Shown here in pieces: positions 1-8,906 of a stretch of DNA of 64,000 bases. The stretch spans positions 1,240,001 to 1,304,000 of the forward strand of contig NZ_CP059068.1 in NCBI RefSeq assembly GCF_017798165.1, given 5' to 3'. Made by a program: the position numbers and the translations under genes. Position 1 is the stretch's first letter. Each line of letters begins with the position of its first letter. The notes beneath the pieces are model-generated. The model saw only the letters and a program-made list of their open reading frames with translations, did no database searches and was not told the DNA's origin. The stretch comes from Rhodoferax sp. AJA081-3 (GTDB lineage Bacteria > Pseudomonadota > Gammaproteobacteria > Burkholderiales > Burkholderiaceae_C).

Positions 1-2009
1 TCCTGCGCCATCAGGGTCGGTAGTTTGATTCGGATCGATTCGCGCAGCTTCAGATCCTTGGGAATGACGATGAATTGCGACACATTGCTTTGCGGGAACG
101 CGTTGTCCATCGGCAAATAGAAGCGCGGCACACCCGACCCGACCCAGGTGCTGACACTTTCCACACCCGGCTCCTGCATCAGACGCGCCTCGACCCGCTT
201 GGTCGTCTGTTCGTTGGCCGCCATGGACGTGCCTTCGGGGTACCAGATGTCCACCAGAATTTCAGGGCGGCTGGAATCCGGGAAGAATTGCTGTTGCACC
301 ACACCCATACCCACAATTCCCAATGCAAAGGTCATCAGCATCATGCCAATCGTGGCCCAACGGTACTCCACACACCAGTTCACGGTCTTGCGGAAGGTGT
401 TGTAGAACGGGGTGTCAAACAGTTCATGCGGCTGGTCACCCGCTGCATGCGGCTTTATCTTCAGCAGCAGCGTGCCCAGGTAGGGCACGAAATACACCGA
501 AACAATCCAGCTCAGCACCAGTGCCAGCACGGTCACGCCAAAAATGGCAAAGGTGTATTCCCCGGTCGCCGACTTGGCAATGCCGATGGGCAGGAAACCC
601 ACGGCGGTAATCAAGGTTCCCGTCAGCATGGGCATGGCCGTGATTTCATAAGCGAAGGTGGCTGCGCGCACCTTGTCGTAACCCTCTTCCATCTTGCGCA
701 CCATCATTTCCACCGCAATGATGGCGTCATCCACCAGCAGCCCAAGCGAAATGATCAGCGAGCCCAATGAAATCTTGTGCAGCCCAATGCCCCAGTACAA
801 CATGCCGATAAAGGTCACGGCCAGCACCAGTGGAATGGTGATACCGACCACCAAGCCCGGACGCATGTCCACGTAGTAACGCTTGAACCAGGGCATGGAA
901 CCGCTGCGCTTGTGCAGGCCCAGACTGATGAAGCTGACCGCCAGCACAATCACAATCGCTTCGATCAAGACCCCCACAAACTCATTGACCGATCGGGCCA
1001 CGGCCTTGGGTTGGTTCTGCACATTGACCAGGCGAATACCTGCTGGCAGGGTCTGGTCAATGCCGTCGGTTGCCGTCTTGAGCGCCTTGCCCAGCGCAAT
1101 GATGTCGCCACCCTTGGACATGGATACGCCCAACGCGATGACTTGTTTGCCTTGGTGGCGGACCTTGACGGTCGGGGGGTCGACATAACCGCGCTTGATG
1201 TCCGCAATGTCGCCCAAACGCAATTGGTTGCCCGAGCTGCCCCGGATGGGCATGTCGCGCAGCTGTTCCACCGCCTCAAACTGCCCACCCACGCGCACCT
1301 GCACGATGTCCAGCGGCGTTTGCACCGTGCCGGCAGCTTCTACGGCATTTTGCTGCCCCAGTTGGGCCAGCACCTGGTTGAAGTCCAACCCGAGCTGGGA
1401 GAGGCGTTTTTGCGAAATCTCGACGAACAGTTTTTCGTCCTGCACGCCAAACAGTTCCACCTTGTTGACATCGGTTACGCGCAGCAGCTTCTGCCGGACA
1501 GCATCGGCGAAGGTCTTGACCTCGGCGTCGGAAAAACCGTCAGCCTCCAGTGCATAAATGACACCGTAGACGTCACCAAATTCGTCGTTGAAGAATGGAC
1601 CCTGCACGCCCACGGGCAGGGTCTGGCGGATGTCGCCGATTTTCTTGCGCACCGTGTACCAGATATTGGCGACATCGGTGGCGGGGGTCGAATCCTTGAC
1701 CTGGAACAGAATCGTGGACTCGCCGGGCTTGGAGAAGCTGCGGATCATGTCCGCTTTGGGCACTTCCTGCAGCGTGCGCTCAATCTTGTCGGTAACCTGT
1801 TCCGCCATCTGCTGGGCTGTAGCGCCCTGCCAGAAGGTGCGCACCACCATGATGCGGAAGGTAAACGGCGGATCCTCATCCTGCCCCAGCTGGAAAAACG
1901 CCGCCGCGCCCAACACCAGGAGCACAACGATCAGATAACGGGTCAGCGCGGAATGGTCCAGCGCCCATTTGGACAGGTTGAAACCTGGCTTGGGTTGTTC
2001 TTGGTTCAT
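1..2009 (-). CDS. RND efflux inner-membrane transporter (AcrB/HAE1 type), cut at the window edge
   Basis: The frame is open from an ATG at 2009 to base 1, so about 669 N-terminal residues are present and the C-terminal part lies outside. A short cytoplasmic start leads into a first membrane helix (about residues 20-37), a periplasmic porter region, and a block of helices from about residue 340. The paired acidic residues of the proton relay are visible in GLLVDDAIIAVE near residue 425. The family are trimeric inner-membrane proton antiporters that expel drugs or metabolites through an adaptor and an outer-membrane channel. The adaptor gene lies 7 bases upstream, so the two form an operon. Substrate cannot be read from the sequence. 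Confidence 0.93.
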   Translation of the reverse strand, partial: MNQEQPKPGFNLSKWALDHSALTRYLIVVLLVLGAAAFFQLGQDEDPPFTFRIMVVRTFWQGATAQQMAEQVTDKIERTLQEVPKADMIRSFSKPGESTILFQVKDSTPATDVANIWYTVRKKIGDIRQTLPVGVQGPFFNDEFGDVYGVIYALEADGFSDAEVKTFADAVRQKLLRVTDVNKVELFGVQDEKLFVEISQKRLSQLGLDFNQVLAQLGQQNAVEAAGTVQTPLDIVQVRVGGQFEAVEQLRDMPIRGSSGNQLRLGDIADIKRGYVDPPTVKVRHQGKQVIALGVSMSKGGDIIALGKALKTATDGIDQTLPAGIRLVNVQNQPKAVARSVNEFVGVLIEAIVIVLAVSFISLGLHKRSGSMPWFKRYYVDMRPGLVVGITIPLVLAVTFIGMLYWGIGLHKISLGSLIISLGLLVDDAIIAVEMMVRKMEEGYDKVRAATFAYEITAMPMLTGTLITAVGFLPIGIAKSATGEYTFAIFGVTVLALVLSWIVSVYFVPYLGTLLLKIKPHAAGDQPHELFDTPFYNTFRKTVNWCVEYRWATIGMMLMTFALGIVGMGVVQQQFFPDSSRPEILVDIWYPEGTSMAANEQTTKRVEARLMQEPGVESVSTWVGSGVPRFYLPMDNAFPQSNVSQFIVIPKDLKLRESIRIKLPTLMAQ

Positions 2010-2016
2010 GGCTGGC

Positions 2017-3216
2017 TCACTTCGCAGACGGAGCGCTGGCCTGCGCGGCAACAGTTGGAGCAGCGGTGGCAACAGGTGCTATCGCTTCAGTAGCACCTGA
2101 AGCAACAAATACGGGGGCTGCAGCCACCTTTTCCTTATACAGGGTGACCTTTTCACCGGGCGCCAACACGTGTACACCGGCGGACACCACCTGCATACCA
2201 GGCTGCAGTCCGGAAGCGATAACAACTTCATTACCATCAGCCGTTGCAATCTGCACCGGCTGCAACTTAACCGTCATCGTGTTGGTATCCAAGACCCACA
2301 CGGCAGACGTCTTACCATCCTGGCGCAATGCGCTGGTGGGCAACTTGATGACCTGCACAGTGCTGCGGTCAAAGGCCTGGGGAATGATGGACACCGTGGT
2401 CCCCAAAGCCAGCGCATCCTTGGCATCCAGGGCTTCCAGTCCGACCTTGACCGTGAATGTGCGGGTGATGGGGTCGGCACTGGCCGCCACTTCACGCACC
2501 ACACCCTTGAACGACGTCTTGCCAGCCCAGGCCCGCACTTCGACACCCGAACCAGCCTTGATCATGGCCACCTTGTCTTCCGGCACCGCAAACACCACAT
2601 CGCGCGGTCCGTCCTGCGCAATACGCAGCACCGGCGTGCCGGCTGCCACCACCTGGCCTGGCTCGGCTTCGACCGCTGTGATCACGCCAGAGCTATCGGC
2701 CACCAAGGTCGTATAGGCAGCTTGGTTGCCCTGCCCCCTGGACTGGGCCTGGGCCTGGTCCAGTTGCGCCTGGGCGGCCTTGAGCGCGGCATCGCGGCGC
2801 TCAAGCTCGGCACCGCTGATGAAATTCTGGTCGCGCAGTTCCTTGAAACGTTTGAAATCGGCAGCGGCAAGGTCGCGGTTGGTCAATGCAGCCGCTACTT
2901 GGGCCTGGCCCGCTTGGGCGGCCAACTGGTAGTCCTGCGGGTCCAACTGCGCGAGCACATCACCCGCCTTGACCCGCTGACCCAACTCGGCCTGGCGGCG
3001 CACCATCTTGCCCGCGACACGGAAGCCCAGCCGGGATTCGACACGCGCCCGCACCTCGCCCGCAAATTCGGCACCGGAGCGCATGTTGTCGACACCAACT
3101 GTCAGCACCTTGACCGAACGTATCGGTGCTTCGGGTGGGGCGGGCTTGGAGCAGGCACTGAGCAAGAACGTGGCGGCGACAAGCGCCAACGCGGTGGGAA
3201 TGAGTTTGGAAGGCAT
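2017..3216 (-). CDS. RND efflux membrane-fusion (adaptor) lipoprotein, HlyD/AcrA family
   Basis: This 399-residue protein starts with a lipoprotein signal peptide whose lipobox ends LLSAC at Cys22. A lipoyl-like and alpha-hairpin region (about 60-200, rich in Gln/Ala coiled coil) and beta-barrel domains follow. Adaptors of this kind are anchored in the inner membrane and bridge the RND pump to an outer-membrane channel. It is the first gene of the operon with the pump that starts at 2009; no outer-membrane factor is in the window. The Ala/Pro/Val-rich C-terminal tail (about residues 363-379) coincides with a divergent copy of the dispersed GGGGGCT repeat at 2078-2128. Confidence 0.93.
   Translation of the reverse strand: MPSKLIPTALALVAATFLLSACSKPAPPEAPIRSVKVLTVGVDNMRSGAEFAGEVRARVESRLGFRVAGKMVRRQAELGQRVKAGDVLAQLDPQDYQLAAQAGQAQVAAALTNRDLAAADFKRFKELRDQNFISGAELERRDAALKAAQAQLDQAQAQSRGQGNQAAYTTLVADSSGVITAVEAEPGQVVAAGTPVLRIAQDGPRDVVFAVPEDKVAMIKAGSGVEVRAWAGKTSFKGVVREVAASADPITRTFTVKVGLEALDAKDALALGTTVSIIPQAFDRSTVQVIKLPTSALRQDGKTSAVWVLDTNTMTVKLQPVQIATADGNEVVIASGLQPGMQVVSAGVHVLAPGEKVTLYKEKVAAAPVFVASGATEAIAPVATAAPTVAAQASAPSAK
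2078..2128 (+). repeat. Dispersed GGGGGCTA repeat, copy 1 (divergent, inside the adaptor gene)
   Basis: GCTATCGCTTCAGTAGC forms the stem-loop part and ACGGGGGCTGCAGCC the conserved end. The order and spacing match the better copies elsewhere in the window. It lies within the C-terminal coding part of the efflux adaptor and keeps that frame open. It is the most diverged of the seven copies, so membership is less certain than for the rest. Confidence 0.5.
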
Positions 3217-3257
3217 GGCGGGACCGTTTAAAAGGTTGAAGACAGCAAAATTTCGTT

Positions 3258-3278
3258 TAATGACCAGATGGTTAGTAA
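3258..3278. promoter_or_regulatory. Candidate TetR-type operator upstream of the RND operon
   Basis: An imperfect palindrome, TAATGACCA-GA-TGGTTAGTA, lies about 45 bases upstream of the adaptor start in an AT-rich stretch that must hold the operon promoter. RND operons are commonly repressed by TetR-family proteins at such sites, but no tetR gene is in the window. Confidence 0.4.
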
Positions 3279-3378
3279 TTTAGTCTAAACGAGAATGCCT
3301 GTCAACCAGAATGCCGACATTTCTGTGCGCCCGGGCGCTGTGGGCGTCGACATGCACCGCCCGGCCCCCAACCAAACC

Positions 3379-3432
3379 GCTACAGTGTTTATAGCGACTC
3401 AGTTATATCCGACGGGGGCTAGAGGGTTATTT
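3379..3432 (+). repeat. Dispersed GGGGGCTA repeat, copy 2 (between the efflux operon and dnaE)
   Basis: GCTACAGTGTTTATAGC is followed after a short spacer by TATATCCGACGGGGGCTAGAGG. It shares its conserved end with the copies at 11440, 31340 and 49905, which lie in the opposite orientation. It sits just past the dnaE stop codon. Confidence 0.85.
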
Positions 3433-3457
3433 ACTCCAAATACCTCCGGGGTGGGGC

Positions 3458-6400
3458 TTAATCGTAGGCAATGACCGCTTTGCCCTGGTCCGCCTGCGCC
3501 CGCCAGCCGGCCAAGGCCGCGTCGCTAGGGTAAAACCGCGCGTTTTCGCCCAATTGCAGTTCTGCCGTGGCGCCGTTGCACAACGCGTCGCCCGCTGCCT
3601 CCGCGGCGCCCTGCTCCGCGCCGGCTATGACGCGCTGCACCGCCAGCCGCACGGCCAGGCCGCGCACCAGCTCACCCTGCTCCGTCTGTTCACGCTTGGC
3701 CGGGAACTCGCGCACCAAACGCGCCACATCCGGCCCTTGTGCACTGCCCGCCGCATTCACCGCCACCCGCAGGTACTTGCCAAAGCGGCAGCGCGCCTGC
3801 TCCAGGTCCCACACCTGCGTGATCGTGAGTTGTTTGCCGCCCGAGAAGCGGTCATCGCGCACCTTGCCCATGACGATGATGAGTTCGTCGTCCTTGAACA
3901 GGTGTTTGTTGGCGGCGATCAGCTCCTCTTCGGCCCGCGCGTCGATCATCGCGGACTTGTCGTCCAGTTTGAACAGCGCCAGTTTGCCGCGCTGGCCATT
4001 GATGACACGAAAGTCGGTGACGATGCCGGCCAGCAACTGCGGCTCGCGGGTGTCGATCAGCTCTTCGATCGGGCGCTTGGCAAAACGGCGCACCTCCAGC
4101 GTGACCTCGTCAAACAAGTGTCCAGACAGGTAAAAGCCGATGGCCGTTTTCTCGTAGGTCAGCCGTTCTTTGATACCCCAGGGCATCACATCCACCAGTT
4201 CGGGCTCTTGGGTGCTGGAGCCATGGTCGTCTTCACCGCCCATGTCGAACAGGCCGTGCTGGTTGGCGTTGGCCGCACTGGCCGCCGCAAAGTCAAAGGC
4301 CCGGTCTATGGATGCGGATAGCGCTGCTCGGTTCAGCTGCAAGGTGTCAAACGCGCCAGCCTTGATCAGCGCATCCACACAGCGTTTGTTCAGGCGGCTG
4401 CGGTCGACCCTGCGCGCAAAGTCGAACAGGCTGGTGAAGGGGCCGGCCTCCCCGGTTGGCCCCTTGCCTTCGCGCGCCGCCACGATGGCTTCGATCGCCT
4501 GCTGGCCCGTGCCCTTGATGGCGCCCAGGCCGTAGCGAATTTCCTTGTTGGAGATGGGCTCAAAACGGTGACGGCCGCGGTTGATGTTGGGTGGCTCAAA
4601 ACTCAGGCCCATCTTCTCGGCGTCTTCAAACAGCACCTTCAACTTGTCGGTGTCGTCCATTTCCACCGTCATATTGGCGCAGAAGAACTCGGCCGTGTAG
4701 TGGACCTTGATCCAGCCCGTGTGGTATGCCAACAGCGAGTAGGCGGCGGCGTGTGACTTGTTGAAGCCATAACCCGCAAACTTCTCCATCAGGTCAAACA
4801 CCTCGTCGGCTTTTTCCTGCGGGATGCCGTGGGTCTTGAGCGCACCGGCACGGAAGATGTCACGGTGCTGGTCCATCTCCTCTTTTTTCTTCTTGCCCAT
4901 GGCCCGGCGCAGCAAATCCGCGCCGCCCAGCGAGTATCCACCCAGGATCTGCGCGGTCTGCATCACCTGCTCCTGGTAGACCATGATGCCGTAGGTTTCA
5001 CTCAGCATCTCGGCCACGGCCGGGTGCGGGTACTCCACCACCTCGCGCCCGTGTTTGCGGGCCACAAAGCTGGGGATCAGGTCCATGGGACCGGGGCGGT
5101 ACAGCGCATTCAGTGCAATCAAATCCTCCAGGCGGGAGGGTTTGGCGTCTTTCAGCATGCGCTGCATGCCGGTACTTTCAAACTGGAACACGGCTTCGGT
5201 TTTACCGTCGGAAAACAGCTTGTAGACCTTGGCGTCGTCCAGCGGCAGGTTTTCGTAGGCAAATTTCTCTTGGCCCGGATGGCGCTGCATGATGAACTCG
5301 CGCGCGATCTCCAGAATGGTCAGCGTGGCCAGACCCAAGAAGTCGAACTTGACCAGGCCAATGGCCTCCACATCGTCCTTGTCGTACTGGCTGACGGCCG
5401 ACTCGCTGCCAGGCTGCTGGTACAGCGGGCAAAAGTCGGTGAGCTTGCCCGGCGCAATCAACACGCCGCCGGCGTGCATGCCGATATTGCGTGTCATGCC
5501 CTCCAGTTTGCGCGCCATTTCCAGCAGGGTCCTGACGTCTTCCTCGTTGGCCTCGCGTTCGGCCAAGATGGGTTCGGCCTCACTCGCGTAGACGTATTTG
5601 TCGTTCTTCTTGCCGTCGGTAGGCGGCAGCTGCAGCGTGACGTTGGTGCCCGGCTTGTTGGGGATCAGCTTGCTGATGCCATCACAAAAGGTGTAGCTCA
5701 TGTCCAGCACACGGCCGACATCGCGGATCACTCCGCGTGCGGCCATGGTGCCGAAGGTGGCGATCTGGCTCACCGCGTCCTTGCCGTATTTGTCTTTGAC
5801 GTAGTCGATGACCAGGTTGCGGTTGGTCTGGCAGAAGTCGATGTCAAAGTCGGGCATGGAAACCCGCTCGGGGTTCAGGAATCGTTCGAACAGCAGCTTG
5901 TAACGAATCGGATCCAGGTCGGTGATCTTGAGCGCATAGGCCACCAGCGAACCGGCGCCCGAGCCGCGCCCTGGGCCTACCGGGCAGCCGTTGTTCTTGG
6001 CCCAGTTGATGAAGTCCCCCACGATCAGAAAGTAGCCCGGGAAACCCATCTTCAGGATGGTGTTCAGCTCAAACTCCAGCCGCGCCACATACTCGGGCAT
6101 TTGTTTGTCGCGTTCGGCCGCATCGGGGTACAGATGCGCCATGCGCTCCTTCAAGCCTTCGTGGGACGCGTAGCGGAAGTACTCTTCCGGCGTCATGCGC
6201 TGGCCATTGACCAGGGGCGTTGGAAACTCCGGCAAATAGTTCTTGCCCAACACCAGCGTCAAGCTGCAGCGCTTGGCAATTTCCAGCGTGTTAGCCACGG
6301 CCGACGGGATGTCGGAAAACAAGGCTTCCATCTGTTCGGCAGACTTGAAATACTGCTCGCGTGTGTACTTGCGCACCCGTTTGGCATTGCCCAGGATTTC

Positions 6401-7057
6401 GCCGTCCGCAATACAGACACGGGCCTCGTGGGCCTCAAAGTCGTCCGCCGTGGTGAACTGCACCGGGTGGGTGGCCACCACGGGCAGGCTGATGCGCGCA
6501 GCCAGCTGCACGGTGGCAATCACATGGGCCTCGTCGTCCGTGCGACCGGCCCGTTGCAACTCCAGATAAAAGCGGTGCGGGAACAAGCCGCCCAACTGCA
6601 AGGCCACTTCGCGCGCACGGGCTTCGTCACCCTGCACCAGTGCCTGCCCGACCGGCCCAGCCTGCGCACCCGACAGGGCGATCAGGCCTTCGTTCAATTC
6701 CTGCAACCACGCCAGCTTGATGACGGCCTGGTTTTTGACAATGTTCTTGGTGTAGCCACGCGCCAGCAGCTCTGACAGGTTCAGATAACCCTGCTTGTTT
6801 TGCACCAGCAGCACCATGCGTGACAGGGCCGTGGTGTCGCCACCCAGGCCCTCCAGGAATATCTCCACACCAATGATGGGTTTAGTGCCTTTGGCCCGTG
6901 CTTGCTTGTAGAACTTGATCGCGCCAAACAGGTTGCTCAGGTCGGTAATGGCCAAGGCGGGCTGGCCATCGGCCACCGCCGAGGCCACCACGTCATCGAT
7001 TCGGTTGGTTCCGTCCACGACGGAAAATTCGGTGTGCAGGCGCAGGTGTACAAACAT
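3458..7057 (-). CDS. dnaE: DNA polymerase III alpha subunit
   Basis: This 1199-residue protein is the replicative polymerase catalytic subunit and acts in the cytoplasmic replisome. The N-terminus (FVHLRLHTEFSVVDG) is the PHP domain. The palm carries GPGRGSGAGSLVAY and the catalytic Asp motif PDFDIDF. A helix-hairpin-helix and OB-fold C-terminal region follows. Length fits the proteobacterial family (about 1160-1200). I chose the ATG at 7057 because it begins directly at the PHP domain; an upstream TTG at 7084 would only add nine unrelated residues. It is monocistronic, and a dispersed repeat lies just past its stop codon. Confidence 0.98.
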   Translation of the reverse strand: MFVHLRLHTEFSVVDGTNRIDDVVASAVADGQPALAITDLSNLFGAIKFYKQARAKGTKPIIGVEIFLEGLGGDTTALSRMVLLVQNKQGYLNLSELLARGYTKNIVKNQAVIKLAWLQELNEGLIALSGAQAGPVGQALVQGDEARAREVALQLGGLFPHRFYLELQRAGRTDDEAHVIATVQLAARISLPVVATHPVQFTTADDFEAHEARVCIADGEILGNAKRVRKYTREQYFKSAEQMEALFSDIPSAVANTLEIAKRCSLTLVLGKNYLPEFPTPLVNGQRMTPEEYFRYASHEGLKERMAHLYPDAAERDKQMPEYVARLEFELNTILKMGFPGYFLIVGDFINWAKNNGCPVGPGRGSGAGSLVAYALKITDLDPIRYKLLFERFLNPERVSMPDFDIDFCQTNRNLVIDYVKDKYGKDAVSQIATFGTMAARGVIRDVGRVLDMSYTFCDGISKLIPNKPGTNVTLQLPPTDGKKNDKYVYASEAEPILAEREANEEDVRTLLEMARKLEGMTRNIGMHAGGVLIAPGKLTDFCPLYQQPGSESAVSQYDKDDVEAIGLVKFDFLGLATLTILEIAREFIMQRHPGQEKFAYENLPLDDAKVYKLFSDGKTEAVFQFESTGMQRMLKDAKPSRLEDLIALNALYRPGPMDLIPSFVARKHGREVVEYPHPAVAEMLSETYGIMVYQEQVMQTAQILGGYSLGGADLLRRAMGKKKKEEMDQHRDIFRAGALKTHGIPQEKADEVFDLMEKFAGYGFNKSHAAAYSLLAYHTGWIKVHYTAEFFCANMTVEMDDTDKLKVLFEDAEKMGLSFEPPNINRGRHRFEPISNKEIRYGLGAIKGTGQQAIEAIVAAREGKGPTGEAGPFTSLFDFARRVDRSRLNKRCVDALIKAGAFDTLQLNRAALSASIDRAFDFAAASAANANQHGLFDMGGEDDHGSSTQEPELVDVMPWGIKERLTYEKTAIGFYLSGHLFDEVTLEVRRFAKRPIEELIDTREPQLLAGIVTDFRVINGQRGKLALFKLDDKSAMIDARAEEELIAANKHLFKDDELIIVMGKVRDDRFSGGKQLTITQVWDLEQARCRFGKYLRVAVNAAGSAQGPDVARLVREFPAKREQTEQGELVRGLAVRLAVQRVIAGAEQGAAEAAGDALCNGATAELQLGENARFYPSDAALAGWRAQADQGKAVIAYD

Positions 7058-7166
7058 CCGGGGATTGTAGGTTTGAAACCGCAAACAGCGGGTCTAAGCA
7101 ACCGCTATTCGCCCCTTGTACTCCTTTGCATTTACCTATTGTTCCGGCACAGCCAGGAGCATCGCT

Positions 7167-7373
7167 ATGCACACCCCCACACCCACCCAGTACGAGCTGC
7201 GTTTCCAGTCCCTGTTCCACAGCGGGCGCGGCTTTTCATTCCCCTGCGATAGCGAAGGGCATGTGGACTTGGACGGCTTGGGTGACAGTGTGCGCGAGAG
7301 CTACCTGTATGCCCGCGCCGTGGTCGGCCGCGAACTGGCCGCGCCCGCCATCCTGCCGTGCACGCTGCACTAG
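7167..7373 (+). CDS. Small conserved hypothetical protein (68 residues)
   Basis: The ATG at 7167 follows a good ribosome binding site (CAGGAGC). The protein is acidic and soluble with no signal peptide or membrane segment. Its pattern (YELRFQSLF, FPCDSEGHVDLD, NYLYAR-like SYLYARAVVGREL) matches, from memory, a small unnamed family common in Burkholderiales; I know no function. It lies alone between dnaE, transcribed away from it, and the convergent flavodoxin gene. Confidence 0.7.
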   Translation: MHTPTPTQYELRFQSLFHSGRGFSFPCDSEGHVDLDGLGDSVRESYLYARAVVGRELAAPAILPCTLH

Positions 7374-7398
7374 GTTAGTGCCGCGCCCACTGGGTCAA

Positions 7399-7962
7399 TC
7401 AGGCCGTCGCGCCAGCGGCCTTGGCAGCCAAGGCTGCAATGCGCACACCAAACAAACGACCGGTCTCCAGATCACCTGCATTCATTTCCGCACCACTGGC
7501 GTCGCCCGGTGTTTGTGCCATGGGGCCCGCGCTAGAAGCCAGGTAATTGACATCGCTGCGCTGCGAGGCCTTGGTGTTGTTGTAATTCAGGCCTGTGCCC
7601 GCCCAAAGGCCGCCGTGCTGCATGGCCAGCGTCATGAAGTAGTGCAGCGTGGAATGTTTGTCGCCATTGACATTGGCGCTGGCCGTGAAGCCGCCAAAAA
7701 TCTTGTCCTTCCAGCTCTGGGTGTACCAGGGCTTGCTGCTGGCATCCGCAAATTTTTTGAACTGCCAGCTGACACTGCCCATGTAGGTGGGCGAGCCAAA
7801 GATGATGGCATCGGCTGCGGCCAGGGACTCCCAGGCGCCAGCCGGCAGGTTGCCGTCTGCGTCAATGGCGATCAGCTCGGCATTCGCGCCCTGCGCCACC
7901 GATTGCGCCAGGCGCTGGGTGTGGCCGTAGCCAGAATGGAAAATCACAACTACTTTGGACAT
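7399..7962 (-). CDS. Flavodoxin-fold NAD(P)H oxidoreductase-like protein
   Basis: This 187-residue protein begins VVVIFHSGYGHTQRLA, the FMN phosphate-binding loop of flavodoxin-like and WrbA-like proteins. FGSPTYMGSVSWQFKKF and a later GGLWAGTGLNYNN segment are typical flavin-contacting loops. It is probably a cytoplasmic FMN-dependent quinone or nitroarene reductase, though the substrate is unknown. The ATG at 7962 is preceded by AAAGGGAA, which decides it over a TTG one codon earlier. It lies downstream of a pirin gene on the same strand, and a LysR regulator is divergent beyond that, suggesting a redox-stress unit. Confidence 0.9.
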   Translation of the reverse strand: MSKVVVIFHSGYGHTQRLAQSVAQGANAELIAIDADGNLPAGAWESLAAADAIIFGSPTYMGSVSWQFKKFADASSKPWYTQSWKDKIFGGFTASANVNGDKHSTLHYFMTLAMQHGGLWAGTGLNYNNTKASQRSDVNYLASSAGPMAQTPGDASGAEMNAGDLETGRLFGVRIAALAAKAAGATA

Positions 7963-7987
7963 CAAAATTCCCTTTGTAAAACCTTGC

Positions 7988-8010
7988 GGGACAGACCTTT
8001 AGCTCTGTCC
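7988..8010. repeat. GGGACAG palindrome 1 (flavodoxin leader)
   Basis: GGACAGA (7989-7995) pairs with TCTGTCC (8004-8010) around an 8-base loop. The same GGGACAG/CTGTCCC words recur upstream of pirin at 8767-8811, so the pirin gene is flanked on both sides. This resembles REP-type palindromes. Confidence 0.55.
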
Positions 8011-8017
8011 TCAACTG

Positions 8018-8043
8018 ATTAAATAGGCATCCCGACGGGATGC
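8018..8043 (-). terminator. Terminator-like hairpin after pirin
   Basis: GCATCCC-GTC-GGGATGC is a perfect 7-bp stem beginning one base past the pirin stop codon. On the minus strand it is followed by CTATTTAAT, a weak T-rich tail. It probably ends or attenuates pirin transcription before the flavodoxin gene. Confidence 0.6.
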
Positions 8044-8044
8044 T

Positions 8045-8746
8045 CTAAGCGTGTAGGTCGAAAAACAAAACTTCGGCGTCTTTCGCCTGGTCCAGGCTAA
8101 CCTGGGCTTCGCCTTCCAGCAGCGCTGCATCACCGCCGCTGAGCGACACACCGTTCACCGAAACGGCACCACGCACCACATGCACATAAGCCTTGCGCGT
8201 TGGGTCCATGGCCAAAGAGGTCGACTGCGCACCATCGAAGAGGCCGCTGTACAAACGGGCATCGGCATGGATCAACACCGAGCCCTGCGCCCCGTCTGGC
8301 GATGCCACCAGGCGCAGCACGCCTTGCTTATCCGCATCACTAAACGCCTTCTGCTCATAACTGGGTGGGATGCCGGTCACATTCGGCTCGATCCAGATTT
8401 GCAGAAAATGTGTGGTGTCGTTCGGCGCGTGGTTGAACTCGCTGTGCTGCACACCACGCCCTGCGCTCATGCGCTGCACGTCACCGGGGGGAATGCCTTT
8501 GACGTTGCCCATGCTGTCCTTGTGCGCCAGGTTGCCGGACAACACGTAGCTGATGATTTCCATGTCGCGGTGGCCATGGGTGCCAAAGCCAGTGCCGGGG
8601 GCGATGCGGTCTTCGTTGATGACGCGCAGATTGCCCCAGCCCATGTGCTCGGGGTCGTAATAACCGGCAAACGAAAAGCTGTGAAACGACTTGAGCCAGC
8701 CATGGTCGGCATAACCGCGGTCGGAAGATTTGCGTACGGTCAACAT
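8045..8746 (-). CDS. Pirin family protein
   Basis: This 233-residue bicupin carries the pirin N-terminal metal-binding signature (FGTHGHRDMEIISYVLSG, then LAHKDSMGN) and the RMSAGRGVQHSEFN segment. Length is that of the short YhaK/YhhW-type pirins. Family members bind iron and some open quercetin oxidatively; others act as redox-sensitive regulators, so the substrate here is open. It lies divergently from the LysR gene at 8907 and upstream of a flavodoxin-like gene. The start has AAGGGAA seven bases upstream. Confidence 0.93.
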   Translation of the reverse strand: MLTVRKSSDRGYADHGWLKSFHSFSFAGYYDPEHMGWGNLRVINEDRIAPGTGFGTHGHRDMEIISYVLSGNLAHKDSMGNVKGIPPGDVQRMSAGRGVQHSEFNHAPNDTTHFLQIWIEPNVTGIPPSYEQKAFSDADKQGVLRLVASPDGAQGSVLIHADARLYSGLFDGAQSTSLAMDPTRKAYVHVVRGAVSVNGVSLSGGDAALLEGEAQVSLDQAKDAEVLFFDLHA

Positions 8747-8766
8747 AGTGTTCCCTTAATTTGTTG

Positions 8767-8811
8767 GGGACAGAGCTTGCGGCTTGGCCGCTGCGGACTG
8801 TCCCGCAAGCT
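8767..8811. repeat. GGGACAG palindrome 2, two interleaved stems (pirin leader)
   Basis: GGGACAG (8767-8773) can pair with CTGTCCC (8798-8804), and AGCTTGCG (8774-8781) with CGCAAGCT (8804-8811). The arms are interleaved rather than nested, which is the topology of an H-type pseudoknot in the transcript. The element ends about 20 bases upstream of the pirin start codon. Confidence 0.55.
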
Positions 8812-8874
8812 TTCAGAAGGATTGAATTTTGCGACCGCCAGGGCCACTTTCCATCCACGCTGATTGATGGCATC

Positions 8875-8890
8875 ATTCAAATTAATTCAA
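8875..8890. promoter_or_regulatory. Candidate LysR-regulated divergent promoter region
   Basis: Two direct ATTCAA hexamers separated by four bases lie in an AT-rich segment immediately before the LysR gene and about 130 bases from pirin. LysR proteins usually bind the divergent promoter they share with their target. No clean T-N11-A palindrome stands out, so the exact site is uncertain. Confidence 0.3.
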
Positions 8891-8906
8891 TTTAATAGAG
8901 CCATTC

